Assembly: GCF_041381155.1 (NCBI RefSeq)
Contig: NC_091142.1
Coordinates: forward strand, 22,964,362-23,028,361
Direction of reading: 5' to 3'
Length of the DNA stretch: 64,000 bases
Source: Argopecten irradians
Taxonomy: Eukaryota; Mollusca; Bivalvia; Pectinida; Pectinidae
Each line of letters starts with the position of its first letter. Within the stretch, counting starts at the first letter, position 1. The notes beneath the pieces were generated by a model, which did not search any database, was not told the DNA's origin, and saw nothing but the letters and a program-made list of their open reading frames with translations. Made by a program: the position numbers and the translations under genes. Positions 11,911 to 26,290 of this stretch are shown here, piece after piece.

Positions 11911-14900
11911 TAATCCAAAATGCCAGTTTATTTAGGCTTGTACATGTTCTTTTTGCACAGTTTACCTCTGGTTTTCTCGCTGTCGATAACTTCTAACCGA
12001 AAATAAGTTGTCACATTCCGGACTATTAGTATGTGACACAAACAGTAACGTGGTACATGGTCTTTCTAGTGGTAAGCTTGGTAAATATTCTCCTACATTT
12101 ACTTCTTAGTTTTATATCTTCTTCCACTAATTTAATATACAACTCCTATCTATCTGAGGTCTCTTTCATACATTTGTTTTTTTTTTTGCCTTATGAAAAT
12201 GAATTTCTCTGATTTTTAACAATTTCCATTCCCCCCGGAATATAGCATTAGTATTTAAACAGCCTGAGAAAGTCGGGGAACATCCGCCTATATAAACATT
12301 TATGATAAGTTGGTCTTGATTCACTTGCATTCAGACGAAAACTATATATCAAAATGATTGATGGTTTAAAATTGTAACTAATGAATCCCCTAAGTTTTCT
12401 TACCAATTTGATTGGACCATTTCTTGATATGAATAATAATAATGACTCACTAAACACATTAAGGAATAATCGACTGTTTAACCCCCCCAACCCCCCCCCT
12501 CTGAGTAGAACTGAATTATACTCCAACAGATTTTATATTCCCCTCAATGCTAAGAGAATTTAATCAAACACGATATAGAACTCATATTTAATATTCATTA
12601 GAACAATTTAAAAAAGTATGAAAAAAGATAACGGTAATGCTTATGATATTCCTACTACAGAAATATTCTAATGATTTTAAAAATATCATGGCGACCGTAG
12701 AATATAACATTATTCTGTGCCAGCTACGAAACCAAGCAAGTAATTTAAACTCTTGATCTTTATAATGATCATTTAAGAGAATCTCCAGCCTGTTCCTGTT
12801 TATTATACCAATGAAAATTCATATTCACTTTTTTTTATTTGAATGTAGGCACTTTCTAATGAACAGAGAGCAGTTCTTATACAGGGAATAAATAACTTAG
12901 GTTTACCAGATAATCATAATCATCTTAAACATTGAAACACTATTAAATTTGGATGTAAATTTTTGCAATAATGATTTAACAAAGATATTTTACAATGCGT
13001 GATTGAAAATATAATATGCCATACTAAAAAATCTGATTTTTTGATATAACATATTTATGGTATACATGTATCAGAAGCCCTCTGTCATATATAAGCAAAT
13101 AATAACCAAGTTAACGAAGTTATCCCATAATCTAATTACTTGAATAGTCAAATTAACTATCTATGCAGTGCAATTTAAACATCTAGAACTATTGTATATG
13201 TTAACCATTTATTTCTAATTTACTCTAAACTATCCTGGCCTTGGATGGGTAACTGGCGAATACTGTTTGTCCGAATATTGAGTATCTTTTCTATACAATG
13301 ACATAATTATACTAATTGAATAATCAAGACTATGTGCATATTAGAACCATAAATGTTGGTATAATCTCAATTGTAATATAAAATTTAATTGCATTCAATC
13401 TTCTACACAATTTTTGTTCATATTCAACTGCACAGACAAAATGCTCATTTCTTGTGCAGACTCGTCATATACATATTCCAAAGGGATGGGTCATTGTGCA
13501 TAAGCACAAGGGACTTTTTTGGCCTAATATCTCATGGTGTGTATTGTATGTTAGTCTGTCAATAAATGGAGCATCGATTCATTATCCCTATTAAAAAAAC
13601 TACATCATCATTAGGAATATGAAATCCAAATAACAAACACTTGTTCTTGAAACACATTTTCTGTTATAAATAAAAATTGGAGTTATCCCCCTTTATATTA
13701 GTAATTATTAATATTATTATTCACTAGTACTGTTAATCGTAATTCCATTATTTTGGTATATATAAATATATGTATTAAAATGAATGTGCATGTTATGAAT
13801 TTTCATGTTTTTTTTATACTTTTAAAATAAGATCTGGAGAGGACTTAAATAGGCGTATCCTGATGTCCGATCCTACTTAGATGGACATAATAATTTCTAA
13901 TTTAAATTATTGTTGAAATTGACAACTAAAATCCCCTTTTTTCTCCATTTCATATACCAATTCCCATATCAATGAATATCGATGATTCGATATTCTATAT
14001 AAACGTTCTGAGATAGCCACATGCTCGTCAATTCAATAACCTATTAAGTGATATTACTAAAGGACTTACAATATCAATCACTCTTAACATGTAGATGTAA
14101 ATGTGTTTCAAATTTTTACACTTTTCCTTCCATTTTTTTGAATATTTTCTTTCCAATATGGAATTTTGTCAATCGATTGACGTATCCATGATGGACTCCA
14201 TAATGTTTTCACACAAGTTTTCGACGAAATGGATATATTTGTAAGTATTGGATCTCTATGCTTCCATCTGCGCAAAGCAAGCCTAAATATATACCTGTTG
14301 TTTTATCTAAGTTCCTTTTTTTGAACCAGAAGCTGATTCGAAATATATCTAAAATATTGAATCTTTCTACGCATTCGACATCATACTCGTCCCGTTACGA
14401 AAGATTTGTGTGTCGTCATGCCAAACCATGTTAATAGTGTTTAGTATTTTTTTCATCTCGGAAGTTTTATACACATTATATATTTTTGTTCTTACGCCTT
14501 ATAGAGCAAGCTAATTGGGCCTCAGCTTGTAGGATGTAGAAAATCGGAGCAGAATGGACCAACCTTGCCTTGTTGCTGATCTCGATATCGGGAATATATT
14601 ATACTTACATACCCATTTGTTTTTGTGCATGTTTTTGAATCTTTTAAAAGCATTGTTATCCCAGTTTAGATATTTTGCACCAAAATTAAAGTGTCTATAG
14701 CATAGCATCATGTTTACACCCATGACCATTCATAACTCTATCGAAAGCTTTAGGGAATGATCTAGAAAAATTACGCTCCCTTCCTGATTGTCTCTAAATC
14801 CGGATATTCCAAAAACGTCTTGAATAAGTCTATTAACATCTGAAATATTTCGGACCAGGAACGAAAAACCTGAGCGGCGATTTACTAACAACACAGGGAC

Positions 14901-15090
14901 GCAAAGCAGTTCACAATCAATCCAAAAGTATAGCACTGAGCCACTTTTTTCATTTTTATGCATGCTTGCTCTAGACATATGAAATCAGAGAAAGAAAAGA
15001 ATATTGCTTTTCTCTCCTCCTTATACGTATTAGTATTAAGACATACAGTTTTGAATGAGAGAACTATAATTGTGGAACTATAAAATATGC
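11910..15090. other. Long AT-rich non-coding stretch
   Basis: No convincing exon, RNA gene or tandem array. Minus-strand frames at 14511-15127 reach 72-82 codons but show no domain. A run of C at 12481-12499 and several ATATAT tracts are the only notable composition. Confidence 0.35.
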
Positions 15091-15094
15091 GTCT

Positions 15095-15385
15095 CCGTGA
15101 AATATACCATAGCCCAATTTTGTCCATGAAGTATCAATCAGAACCCACATTTACGTATCGTTTAGGTTTAATTTGCTAACTACAATGATTATAACTACAC
15201 TGTTTGGGAAGAAGATATCATATATCTTAACAACCTATTGATGTAATATAATGTGAAAATTAGGTGAAAAAGCGCGGCGAAAATGTTTGAACTTGTAAGT
15301 ACAATTTTATTACTCTGTCCCGTGAAGCAGAATGCATAATCTTTCTGCTAATGTCTCTCCAAAACTACTGAGATTTCGTACACGT
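15095..15385 (-). repeat. Dispersed repeat, copy 2 (inverted partner of 7.7 kb)
   Basis: Its reverse complement contains CTTCACGGGACAGAG, GTTGTTAAGATATATGATAT, ACAATGATTATAACTACACT's counterpart and GTGTACGAAATCTCAGTAG, matching 7660-7910 in order. Confidence 0.55.
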
Positions 15386-16535
15386 TAGAGTACAAAGTTT
15401 AATAAAAAAAAATGCACAGATGATAATATAAGATGTTCTACCCGGAAAATATGCCTGAAGTGGCAGGATGTTCGCCATCTTTCCGTGAAACATATCATTT
15501 TGAGTCATGTGATTCCCCGCACCCAGATTTTGTCAAAGTGGGAATTTTTCATGTTGCCAAAATTTTAAGTTGATGTCAGATTGTTTCAACCGTGAAAAAA
15601 ATATAGAAAGATCTTAACAACGAATAGCTATAGTAAATCATGCAATTGTTAGACGAGTTCAATGATTTTTTGACATGTTTACGAGCCTTTTACGCAAGTG
15701 GCATATCAAATAATTGTAACAAGTTTTTATTAATACTAGTATAGGGGTATTTAGAATTGGAAAAAATAAAGATACAAAACGTACATTCTATTCTACCTGC
15801 TGAAAATGGCGTAATGTGCGTACAATTTTGGAATATTCAATGAACAAATGGTTTTTTTTTTTTTCAATTTTTTTTTGTTAAAGGTTATTCATATGCGTTT
15901 CATAAGAAATGTGGAACACGGAAATTTATGCCATATTTTTGCTTCGTGGTTATGTAAAAACACAACACAAAAGCCTCACTTAAATTGTCTCTTTTATAAT
16001 GCTAGTTAGTCCGTTTTGGAGTAATTAATGATATTCAAAAGAACAAGAATAAGACATATAATGTTTTTCCAATGACAATATGATATATCCCAGTTTTTTC
16101 ATCACCTTATAACAACAACAAGACACACATCACTCTGGCTGCACAGGCTTTAAATGGTATTTTTAAGTGTACAAACAAGTGTACTCTGGTACACCAACAA
16201 CAAAAATGTTTTGACAATCAGACAAAATATCTTCCAACTAAATTTCCTATTTCATTTATCTCCAATACTATTCATATCTATGATTGTTGATAGAATTATC
16301 AACCTGACCGCATGATATGTTGTGTTTGCACGTAGTGATATGCATACCATCTTCTGGATAGATGGTAGAGGAAACTTACATGTCGCATATACCTAATATT
16401 AAACGATGGTGTGATACTACATTATCCAATCTCAGCCCTGCTGGTGACTGCATATTCAACCACCAATACCAATTTAGATGAGCAAGTATAGCTACATGAC
16501 AGACCACTCACCAGATTACCTGATACTACATCAAC
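15385..16535. other. Non-coding stretch before the first satellite
   Basis: Nothing recognised. AT-rich, with a long T run near 15850. Confidence 0.35.
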
Positions 16536-19500
16536 CTACCTTCCGATAGATGCGTGGTGACGCTACAGTCCCCCACCTTTAGATAGATGGTGTGATACCA
16601 CATCACCATTCCTTTAGATAGATGGTGTAAAGACCTTTAGATAGATGTGTATACTACAGCACCATAACCTTTAGATAGATTGTGTAATACTACATCACAC
16701 ATACCTGTTTAGATAGCTGGTCTGATTAGACTACACATCCCCATATCTTTAGATAGATGGGTGTAATACTACCATCTACCATATCCTTTTGAGAGATGGT
16801 GTGAGTATCGATACTATTAACGCCCCCCCTATCAGGTTGAGGATAGATGGTGTGATAACATCACGGGATCCGTTTAGAAGATGGTATATGTGTAATAACG
16901 ATACTGACATACTGACTCAGGCGCGGGAGATAGATGGGTGAGTGAATTACTACATTCAACCGTTACCTTTAGGATAGATGGTGTGATTTACTACATCACC
17001 ATGCTGTTAGATAGTGGTGATACTAACAATTCAACCGCATACCTTTAGATAGATGGTAGTGATTCTGACATCACCATACTTTTAGATAGCTGGTTCTGTA
17101 TAGAAGTGTAACCATTTAACACTATGATTGTGGATGATACAACATCCCCATACCTTTAGATAGATGGTGTTAGATACTTAATCCCCATAAACTTTGTAGA
17201 AAGATGATTGTAATACTCACTCACAATACTCTTTAGATAGATGGTGTGGATACATTTTACTTACCACTATCCAGCCTTTAGATCAGATGGTGTAATACTA
17301 CAGTTCACCATGCCTTTAGGATATGATGGTGTGATTCTATCCATCCCAGACCTTTAGTTAGATGGTGTAAATTACTACAATCATTTATACCTTTCAGATA
17401 GATGTGGTGATACTACGCACATCACCCTGCCTACTTGACGGTAGGTTGGTGTAAACTACAATACACCAAGCCTTATAGATAGTTTGGTGTAAAGACTCCA
17501 TCAGACCGTAGGCTTTTAGATAGATGGTGGAATAATAAACCAGTCACCGACCTTTAGATAGTGGGTGTAATGATACAATCCCCAAACCTTTAGATAGATG
17601 GAGTAAATACTACATCACCGTACCATACCTTTAGATAGAAAGGTTGTAACACTAGATCACTCCCATGCCTCTTTGTGCTTAGAGTGGGTGTAAAGTAGTA
17701 GACATCAACCATGCCTTTAGAATAGAATGGTGTGGATTACAACATCACCATACCTTGGATATAGATGGTGTAATACTACATCACCATACCTCACCTTCAA
17801 GATAGATAGGATGTAAATACTACATCTCACCATACCTTTAGATAGATGGCTGTAAAACAACATCACCATACCATTTAGATAGATGGTGTGAGATCACACA
17901 TCACCTATACCTTTAGATAGATGGTGTATAGTAATACATCACCAATACCTTTAGATAGATGGTGTGATACTACATTACCTGAACCTTTAGAGATAGATTG
18001 TGTGATAATCACTCACTCACATACCTTTTAGATAGATGGTGTGATACTACACCACGAGTGTATTATGAATCTCTTTAGATAGATGGTGTGTTATATACAT
18101 CATCATTACCGTTTTAGATAGATGGTGTAATACTACATCACCCTATACTTTTAGATAAGATGGTGTTATATACTACCTCACCGTACCTTTAGATATGATG
18201 GTGTGATACTACATCCTTACTATACCTTAGATAGATGGTGTAATACTACCCATCACCATACCTGTAGATAGATGAGTGTGATAACTACATTCATACCATA
18301 CCTTTAGATAGATGGTGTAAATTCTACATCACCATACCTTTAATATTGACTGGGGGAATACTTAACATCACCATACGGGTTGATAGATGGTGTTATTTTT
18401 ACATTACAATCTACCTCATTCTTTAGATAGATGGTCCGATTATCTTACATCACCATGGATGTATTATAGATGGGGTGTGATACAAACATTACCTTAAGCT
18501 AGATGATGTGATTACGACATCCCCATAAACCTTTAGATAGATGCATGTGTGACTTACTTACAGCCCCATTTAAACTTTATAGAGTAGATGGTGGTACTAG
18601 TACGTCATCCAGATCACGTTTAGATAGATGGTGTAATGTGATACTACAATCACCAAACCTTTTTGGATATCGATGCTGGTATAATTTCATACTACCGTGC
18701 GCATCGTTTAGATAGATGGTGTATACTACATCCACACCATACCTTTAGATTAGATGTGTCAATGACTACATCACCGTACCTTTAGATAGATGGTGTAATA
18801 CTACATCTCACCATACCTTTAGATGAGGATGGTGTGAATACCTACATCACCATAAACTTCATACCACTTTACAAGATATATGGTCGCTTAAATGATAACT
18901 AACGCATTGCCCCGTACCTTTATATAGATGGTGTGTGTATTACATCAACCATACAAGCCTTTGAATAAGATTGTGTTACTTACGACTGCTCACATGCCTT
19001 TAGTTAGATGATGTGATACTGACATCCCCTAACTTTAGACGTACTTTAGATAGATGGTTTAAATAACTACATCGCTCCATGCCTTTTAGACATTGATGTG
19101 TGTAAAAACTGCATATAACGTACCTTTAGACTAAGATGGATGTGTAATACTACATCACAATTACCTTTAGCAATAGATGGTGTAAAACTACATCACCGGT
19201 ACACTTTAGGATAGATGGTGTAGAATACTACATCACCATACCCTTTAGATAGATGGATGTGAGATACTAACATCCCCATACGCTTTAGATAGATGTGTAT
19301 ATGGTGTAAAACGAATCACCATACCTTTTAGATAGATGGGTTGTAATACTACATCACCATACCTTTAGATAGTATTGAGAGTAATACTACATCACTCATA
19401 TACCAGTTAGGATTAGATGGTGTAATACGCTACATCTCCAATACCCTTAAAGATCGCTGGTGTCGAAACTACATTCACCATAAGGTGTTGTTATTAACCT

Positions 19501-20650
19501 TTTAGATAGATGGAGTAGACAACATCATATCTCCAGTACTTTAATATTGATGGGGTGCTAATACTACATCAACCTATACCGTTAGATAGATGTGAGGTAC
19601 ATACCTACATCACCATACCTTTAGAATAAGATGGAGTGATACTACATCACCATATCCTTTAAGATAGATGGTGTAATACTACATCAACCTATACCTTTTT
19701 AGATAGATGTGATGTGACAGCTCTACGAGCTCACAAACATATTAGATTAAGATGGTGTGATATTACCTTCATTAGTAACTATTTTAGATAGATGATGTAG
19801 AATACAACATCCCCATCAACTTTGAGATCGATGATTGTGATACTACAAACCGAACCATCACCTTTAGATAAGATAGGTGTACTGACTACCATCACCATAC
19901 CTTTAGATCGATGGGGTTTGTGCCGTGACAATCACCATACTTTTAGAAACGATGCGTGTAATGTGATATCGAACATCACTGCTAGTGCCTTTAGATAGAT
20001 GTGATTGACTCTATACATTTTACTTGCACCTTACCATACCTTTAGATAGATGGTGTGATACTACATCACCTTACCTTTAGATAGATGGTGTAAAATACTA
20101 CATCACCATACTTTTTAGATAGATGGTGTAATACTACATCACCATACCTTTAGATAGATTTTATCTACGGTGTGATAATACTACCTTTACCGTATGTACT
20201 ACCTTTTAGATAGATTGTGGATACTACATCACCATACAATAGATAGATAGTGGTTGATTTAAGTAGATAGATGTGTGATACCATACCTTTAGATAGATGG
20301 TGTGATAATACATTGTACATCATTTGTGATACACATCACCATACCTTTAGATAGATTGGCATGGTGTACCATAATACATCGAAATTAATTCCTTGTCTAC
20401 CTTTAGATAGATGTCAATACTCATACATCACCATACCTTTATATAGATGGTGACATGGAATAATACATCACCATACCTTTAGATAGATGGTGTAAACTGA
20501 AATGTAATTTCAATACTCACCAATACCACAAATGACATTCCATGATGGTGTAATACTACATTTACCTTTAGATAGATGGTGTAAAACTACATCACCATAC
20601 CTTTAGATAGAAATGGTGTAATACACATTCACCATATGGGATAATTTAAT
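16535..20650. repeat. ~35-bp satellite, highly degenerate
   Basis: The unit is ACCTTTAGATAGATGGTGTR followed by ATACTACATCACCAT, with well over 100 copies. Adjacent copies differ mainly by one- or two-base insertions and deletions rather than substitutions, and cleaner copies appear only toward about 20000-20650. There are no spacers of constant length, so this is not a CRISPR-like array. Confidence 0.9.
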
Positions 20651-22790
20651 AGATGGTTTATATATTCGTACTGAAATGATAAATTTCAATTATTATTAGT
20701 ATCTTGTGCTATAATATTTAGACTATTTTACATGAAATGATAATTACAATAATCCATACTATTGTAACACAAAATGATAGTACAATTTTTATACTATTTG
20801 TATGTAAAGAAATGATATTGATATATACATCGACATATTTTTGCACAAAATGATAAAATCAATCTTATACAATTGATACAACGAAATTATTATAGATTGC
20901 ATTACATCTTTACATACTATTGTACACATGAAATGATAAATTCCATTATTATACTATTGTACTACAACACCTTTGAAATGTATCAATCAAATAATCTGTA
21001 TATACACATGTTACACATTAAATAGATGTCCAATAATCTTTATACTATTGTACACATGAAATGTAATTCCATACCTTTTGATAATAGTATACATTTACAC
21101 ACCATAATTCCATAATTGTGGTACTATACTATCTTTACACATGAAATGATAATTCACAATTTAATCTTTATATACTATTGTACACATTGATAATTTCAAT
21201 AATCTTTATACTATATGTACACATGGAATGATAATTCCAATAATCTTTATATATTTGTACACATGAAGATGATGATAATTTCAATAATCTTTATACTAAC
21301 GAGGGGATTGTACACATGAATGATAATTCCAATAATCTTTATACTATTGTACATAAATACACATTAAATGATTTTCAATAAATAATCTATATACAATTGT
21401 ACACACGGAATGATAATGATCAAAAATGGCATCACCATACTATTAAACTGTTAGTAAATGACATAATGAACCTAATTTACATTATTTTATAGGATTTTAT
21501 ACTACTATCGTACACATGAAATGATAATTTCATTATAATCTTTATATTAAGTACACACTGTAAATGAAATTCCAATAATCTAATATACTATTTGTACACA
21601 TTAATATGATATTTTATTAATCTTTATACTATTGTACACATGAAATGATAATTCCAATAATTTTTTATACTTTTATACACAAAATTTACTGTACATGTAA
21701 TACTTATGTTGGGAATCTTAATCTTTATGTATGTAACATGAAATGATAATTCCAATAATCTTTGATACTATTGTACACATGAAATGATATATTTCCAATA
21801 ATCTTTATACTATTTTACACATGCAATCCTGAAATGATAATTTCAATTAATCTTTATACTATTGTACACATGAAATGATAATTTCAATAATCTTTATACT
21901 ATTGTACACATGAAATGATAATTTCAATAATCTTTATACTATTGTACACATGAAATGATAATTTCAATACTATCTTTATACTATGTGTACACATTGAAAT
22001 GATAATTTCAATAATCATCTTTTATACTATTGTACACACGAAAATGATAATTCCAATAATCTTTATACTATTGTACACACGGAATGATAATTCCAATCAT
22101 CTTTGATATACCTAATGTACAACATGAAATGATAATTTCAATCATCTTTATACTATTGTACACATTAAATGATAATTTCATATCATCTTCATACTATTGT
22201 ACACACGAAATGATAATTCCAATAATCTTTATACTATTGTACACACGGAATGATAATTCCAATCATCTTTATACTATTGTACACATGAAATGATAATTCC
22301 AATCATCTTTATACTATTGTACACATGAAATGATAATTTCAATCATCTTTATACTATTGTACACACGAAATGATAATTTCAATAATCTTTATACTATTGT
22401 ACACACGAAATGATAATTCCAATAATCTTTATACTATTGTACACATGAAATGATAATTCCAATAATCTTTATACTATTGTACACATGAAATGATAATTTC
22501 AATAATCTTTATACTATTGTACACATGAAATGATAATTCCAAATAATCTTTATACTATTGTACACATGAAATGATAATTCCAAATAATCTTTATTACTAT
22601 TTTTGTACACATGGTAATGAAATGCAATAATTACTAATACCATAAAATTCTTAATTCCAATAATTTTATACTATTGTACACACGGAATGATAATTCCAAT
22701 AATCTTTATACTATTGTACACACGAAATGATAATTCCAATAATCTTTATACTATTGTACACATGAAATGATAAATCCATTAATCTTTGTA
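20650..22790. repeat. 40-bp satellite
   Basis: The unit is ACACATGAAATGATAATTYC followed by AATAATCTTTATACTATTGT, about 50 copies. The left half is broken by many indels. From about 21840 to 22600 copies are almost perfect, with CATG/CACG and TTCC/TTTC variants. Confidence 0.92.
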
Positions 22791-22799
22791 TAATTTTAC

Positions 22800-22914
22800 C
22801 TTGAAGTATACGTTGCTCATTGCTAACAATGTAAACGTTGGCTTTGTAAATACTCCACACGATAATTCCACCAATGATAAGTAGCGCCATACGGGTTGGT
22901 TGTATCCTCGACAT
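22800..22914 (-). CDS. Candidate first exon of a signal-anchored membrane protein
   Basis: An ATG at 22914 opens 38 codons with a short basic N-terminus (MSRIQPTR), a hydrophobic segment at residues 9-20 (MALLIIGGIIVW), and a polar part ending SNEQRILQ. It is followed by a good donor (CTTCAAG|GTAAAA) in phase 1. This short cytosolic tail plus anchor is how Golgi type II enzymes begin, but no catalytic exon is visible. The next exon would have to lie to the left, beyond the 40-bp satellite, which would make that satellite intronic. It could be chance. Confidence 0.3.
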
Positions 22915-22919
22915 ATTGC

Positions 22920-23365
22920 CTGTATGTTATCACTACCGTGGTACTATTTACCTGGCTGTCAGACGTGACTGAAGGCACATAGTCGATGATATAAGGTGGA
23001 TAGAAATATGGAAATATTGATGTAATCTAAATTTACACTTCTTTAATAAGAGCGGAGCATTAGTTGAGATTTTTACTATAATGATGGCGATGCTGAAGAA
23101 AATGAGAGCGACTTTGCAAGGCTTATTGCATTTAAGCGTTTAGGAAAATACGAAATGTACATGCAATGTGTTTTAGTTTATTCCATTATAACCACAGGGA
23201 ACTGAAATAATATGCAAGAGGGAGATCTAATTACAATAATGTATTCATGTAGTATTATATGCCTTATATGGTAATAATAGACTGCCCTCGTATATCATGT
23301 CAACCTCATGTAAAAATAACTACTGTAAAATATACTAATAACGAACTTACTTACAACGAATTCAT
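22920..23365. other. Non-coding stretch
   Basis: Upstream flank of the candidate exon. No recognised element. Confidence 0.35.
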
Positions 23366-23368
23366 GTT

Positions 23369-23580
23369 AAGGCCAAAAAATAATATATCTGTTTAGGGTT
23401 ATCCGACCGACCCTTATTTTTTACCCCTGACCCTAACTTTTTCCACTTTTTGACGAAAAAAAATTAAAACGTCGGGAGTTCGATCTCAGACTCCGGGTCC
23501 GGCCATTATTTTAGAGTGAAAGACACTTAAAAAAAATCCTCCCGACCTACCGACCCTACAGACATATTTTTGTTTGCCTA
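23369..23580. mobile_element. Foldback repeat, about 210 bp
   Basis: The left end AGGCCAAAAAATAATATATC then CTGTTTAGGGTTATCCGACC faces the reverse complement of the right end, AGGCAAACAAAAATATGTCT then GTAGGGTCGGTAGGTCGGG. The inner part is T- and C-rich. It looks like an imperfect-TIR non-autonomous element. Confidence 0.5.
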
Positions 23581-23584
23581 ATAA

Positions 23585-24930
23585 TGTATTCCTTAAGAAT
23601 ATCTGCAACATGTATATAACGAACTATTTTTATAACGAAGTGATTTTGTTGGTCCCAAGAGGTTCTTTATACCAGTGTTTTACTGTTTCATTTACATCTT
23701 TATTCCTACCAAATAAAACCTATTTGGAAATTAATTCAAGTTTTGTTGTTGCCTTGCTGTCCCCATTCCACTTTGATTAGAGTTATTTCCCTTTGCGACG
23801 GAGTAATACGAATGATTGTAACTCTAGTAGATTTGAATGGCTTCATTCGAGATTCCGTTATATAGACTTCGGGGATTTAAGGTCCAGTATTAGTATGAAC
23901 ATATTTCATTTTTGAGGTTGAATTATTCGTTTAGAAATATATAGAACCATCTTTAAGTACCTAGGCAGGAGTGTTCCAATCAAGTATGTTTGTTAAAGAA
24001 ACATAATCTTGAATAAATTAATCTTAATACGTGTGTGATAACTTCGCTACCTGTAACGAACAAACAATAGTAAGAAGTAATTTTAAACGAATGGAATGTA
24101 AGAAATTGCTTTTATTTTGTTATTTCTATTTATAACTACAACGGATTGCAATCGATATGCTGGGAATTCCATAGCAAATGATTATACATTTTAATAAATT
24201 GACCATTTAATTATTGAATACGCTAAGATAAATATAAGTATTTCATCAAGAAATCCGTTTTTCAAAATATATCTGTTACACTTCATGAATCTGGAGCACA
24301 TCTTAATCAACTGTACTCCATTTCTTCATCAAATCATTTTGGTGACGCTTACCACGTCTCCTGAATCCACCCACTGTAAAACACCTTATCGTAGTTTTTT
24401 TATATATTGATTCGAAGGTTGGAATACATTTCTACCCGAGGGGTCACAGAGCAGTAAATGTGGTAAAAACTGGAGGGATCTGTTCTGATCCGAGACTAGT
24501 TCAGCAGTTAAATCGAGTAGGATATTTTATTTCTATACCTTACACTTACACACATTTTGCCTACATTATGTCAATTCAATACATAGACTAGTTCTGTCTA
24601 TAGGAATATTGAATAATTTCTCTTACAATACAAAGTTAATTTTAGTGTGATACTTAAAGAACACCGACTTTCCGTCTCGAGCACCAAAATAAACTTTGTA
24701 CTGTAGATACTAACCGTATATCCTGTTAATCTTTCAATCATTGGCTTATAAACTACACTCAAAACGAAAGTAAATACTGGTATCTACTTGATTTTGAGTT
24801 TACAGCACAGTTTTTATCTGTTGTCAGTAGAATTACACTTACACCCACAGTTTTATCTGTTTCAATGTCTTCAGTATGGAAACAAAATAAATTACAGCAC
24901 TGTGTTGTGATATCTTTTGATGGATCAGTA
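23585..24930. other. Non-coding stretch
   Basis: No exon recognised. Words such as ACAGCAGTT and TTTTATCTGTT near 24800 foreshadow the adjoining 22-bp satellite. Confidence 0.35.
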
Positions 24931-24944
24931 TCCGGCAGTAGTTT

Positions 24945-26290
24945 CGGTCAGTATTACAGCAGTTATCGTATTACAGCAGTCAGTTTTCACAGCAGTTATC
25001 TGTCAGTATTACAGCATTATCGCGTCAGTATTACAGCAGTTATCGGTCAGTATTACAGCAGTTATCGGTCAGTATTACATCAGTTATCGGTCAGTATTAC
25101 AGCAGTTATCGGTCAGTATTAGCAGCAGTTATCGGTCAATATTACAGCAGTTATCGGTCAATATTACAGCAGTTATCGGTCAGTATTACAGCAGTTATCG
25201 GTCAGTATTACATCATATATCAGCAATGTTACAGCAGTTATCGGTCAGTATTACAGCAGTTATCGGTCAGTATTACAGCAGTTATCGGTCAGTATTACAG
25301 CAGTTATCGGTCAGTATTACAGCAGTTATCGGTCAGTATTACAGCAGTTATCGGTCAGTATTACAGCAGTTATCGGTCAGTATTACAGCAGTTATCGGTC
25401 AGTATTACAGCAGTTATCGGTCAGTATTACAGCAGTTATCGGTCAGTATTACAGCAGTTATCGGTCAGTATTACAGCAGTTATCGGTCAGTATTACATCA
25501 GTTATCGGTCAGTATTACAGCAGTTATCGGTCAGTATTGCAGCAGTTATCGGTCAGTATTACAGCAGTTATCGGTCAGTATTACAGCAGTTATCGGTCAG
25601 TATTACATCAGTTATCAGTCAGTATTACAGCAGTTATCGGTCAGTATTACAGCAGTTATCGGTCAGTATTACATCAGTTATCGGTCAGTATTACATCAGT
25701 TATCGGTCAGTATTACAGCAGTTATCGGTCAGTATTACATCAGTTATCGGTCAGTATTACAGCAGTTATCGGTCAGTATTACATCAGTTATCGGTCAATA
25801 TTACAGCAGTTATCGGTCAATATTACATCAGTTATCGGTCAATATTACAGCAGTTATCGGTCAGTATTACATCAGTTATCGGTCAATATTACAGCAGTTA
25901 TCGGTCAGTATTACATCAGTTATCGGTCAATATTACAGCAGTTATCGGTCAGTATTACATCAGTTATCGGTCAGTATTACATCAGTTATCGGTCAATATT
26001 ACAGCAGTTATCGGTCAGTATTACAGCAGTTATCGGTCAGTATTACATCAGTTATCGGTCAATATTACAGCAGTTATCGGTCAGTATTACATCAGTTATC
26101 GGTCAGTATTACAGCAGTTATCGGTCAGTATTACAGCAGTTATCGGTCAGTATTACAGCAGTTATCGGTCAATATGTACATCAGAGTTATCGGTCAGTAT
26201 TACAGCAGTTTATCTGGTCATAAAACATCTGTTTATAACCGTATATTTACAGTTATCGGTCATCACAGTCGGTTATCGGTCAATAAGAAT
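24945..26290. repeat. 22-bp satellite
   Basis: The unit is GTCAGTATTACAGCAGTTAT plus CG, about 60 copies. There are two variable positions: ACAGCAG or ACATCAG, and GTCAG or GTCAA. Copies up to about 25480 are mostly the first form; to the right the forms are interspersed. Because 22 is not a multiple of 3 and the unit has no plus-strand stop, all three forward frames stay open over long distances (up to 460 codons). Confidence 0.95.

Noticed and set aside
16535..22790. CRISPR-like array
   Set aside because: No unique spacers between repeats, and the genome is eukaryotic; these are satellites.
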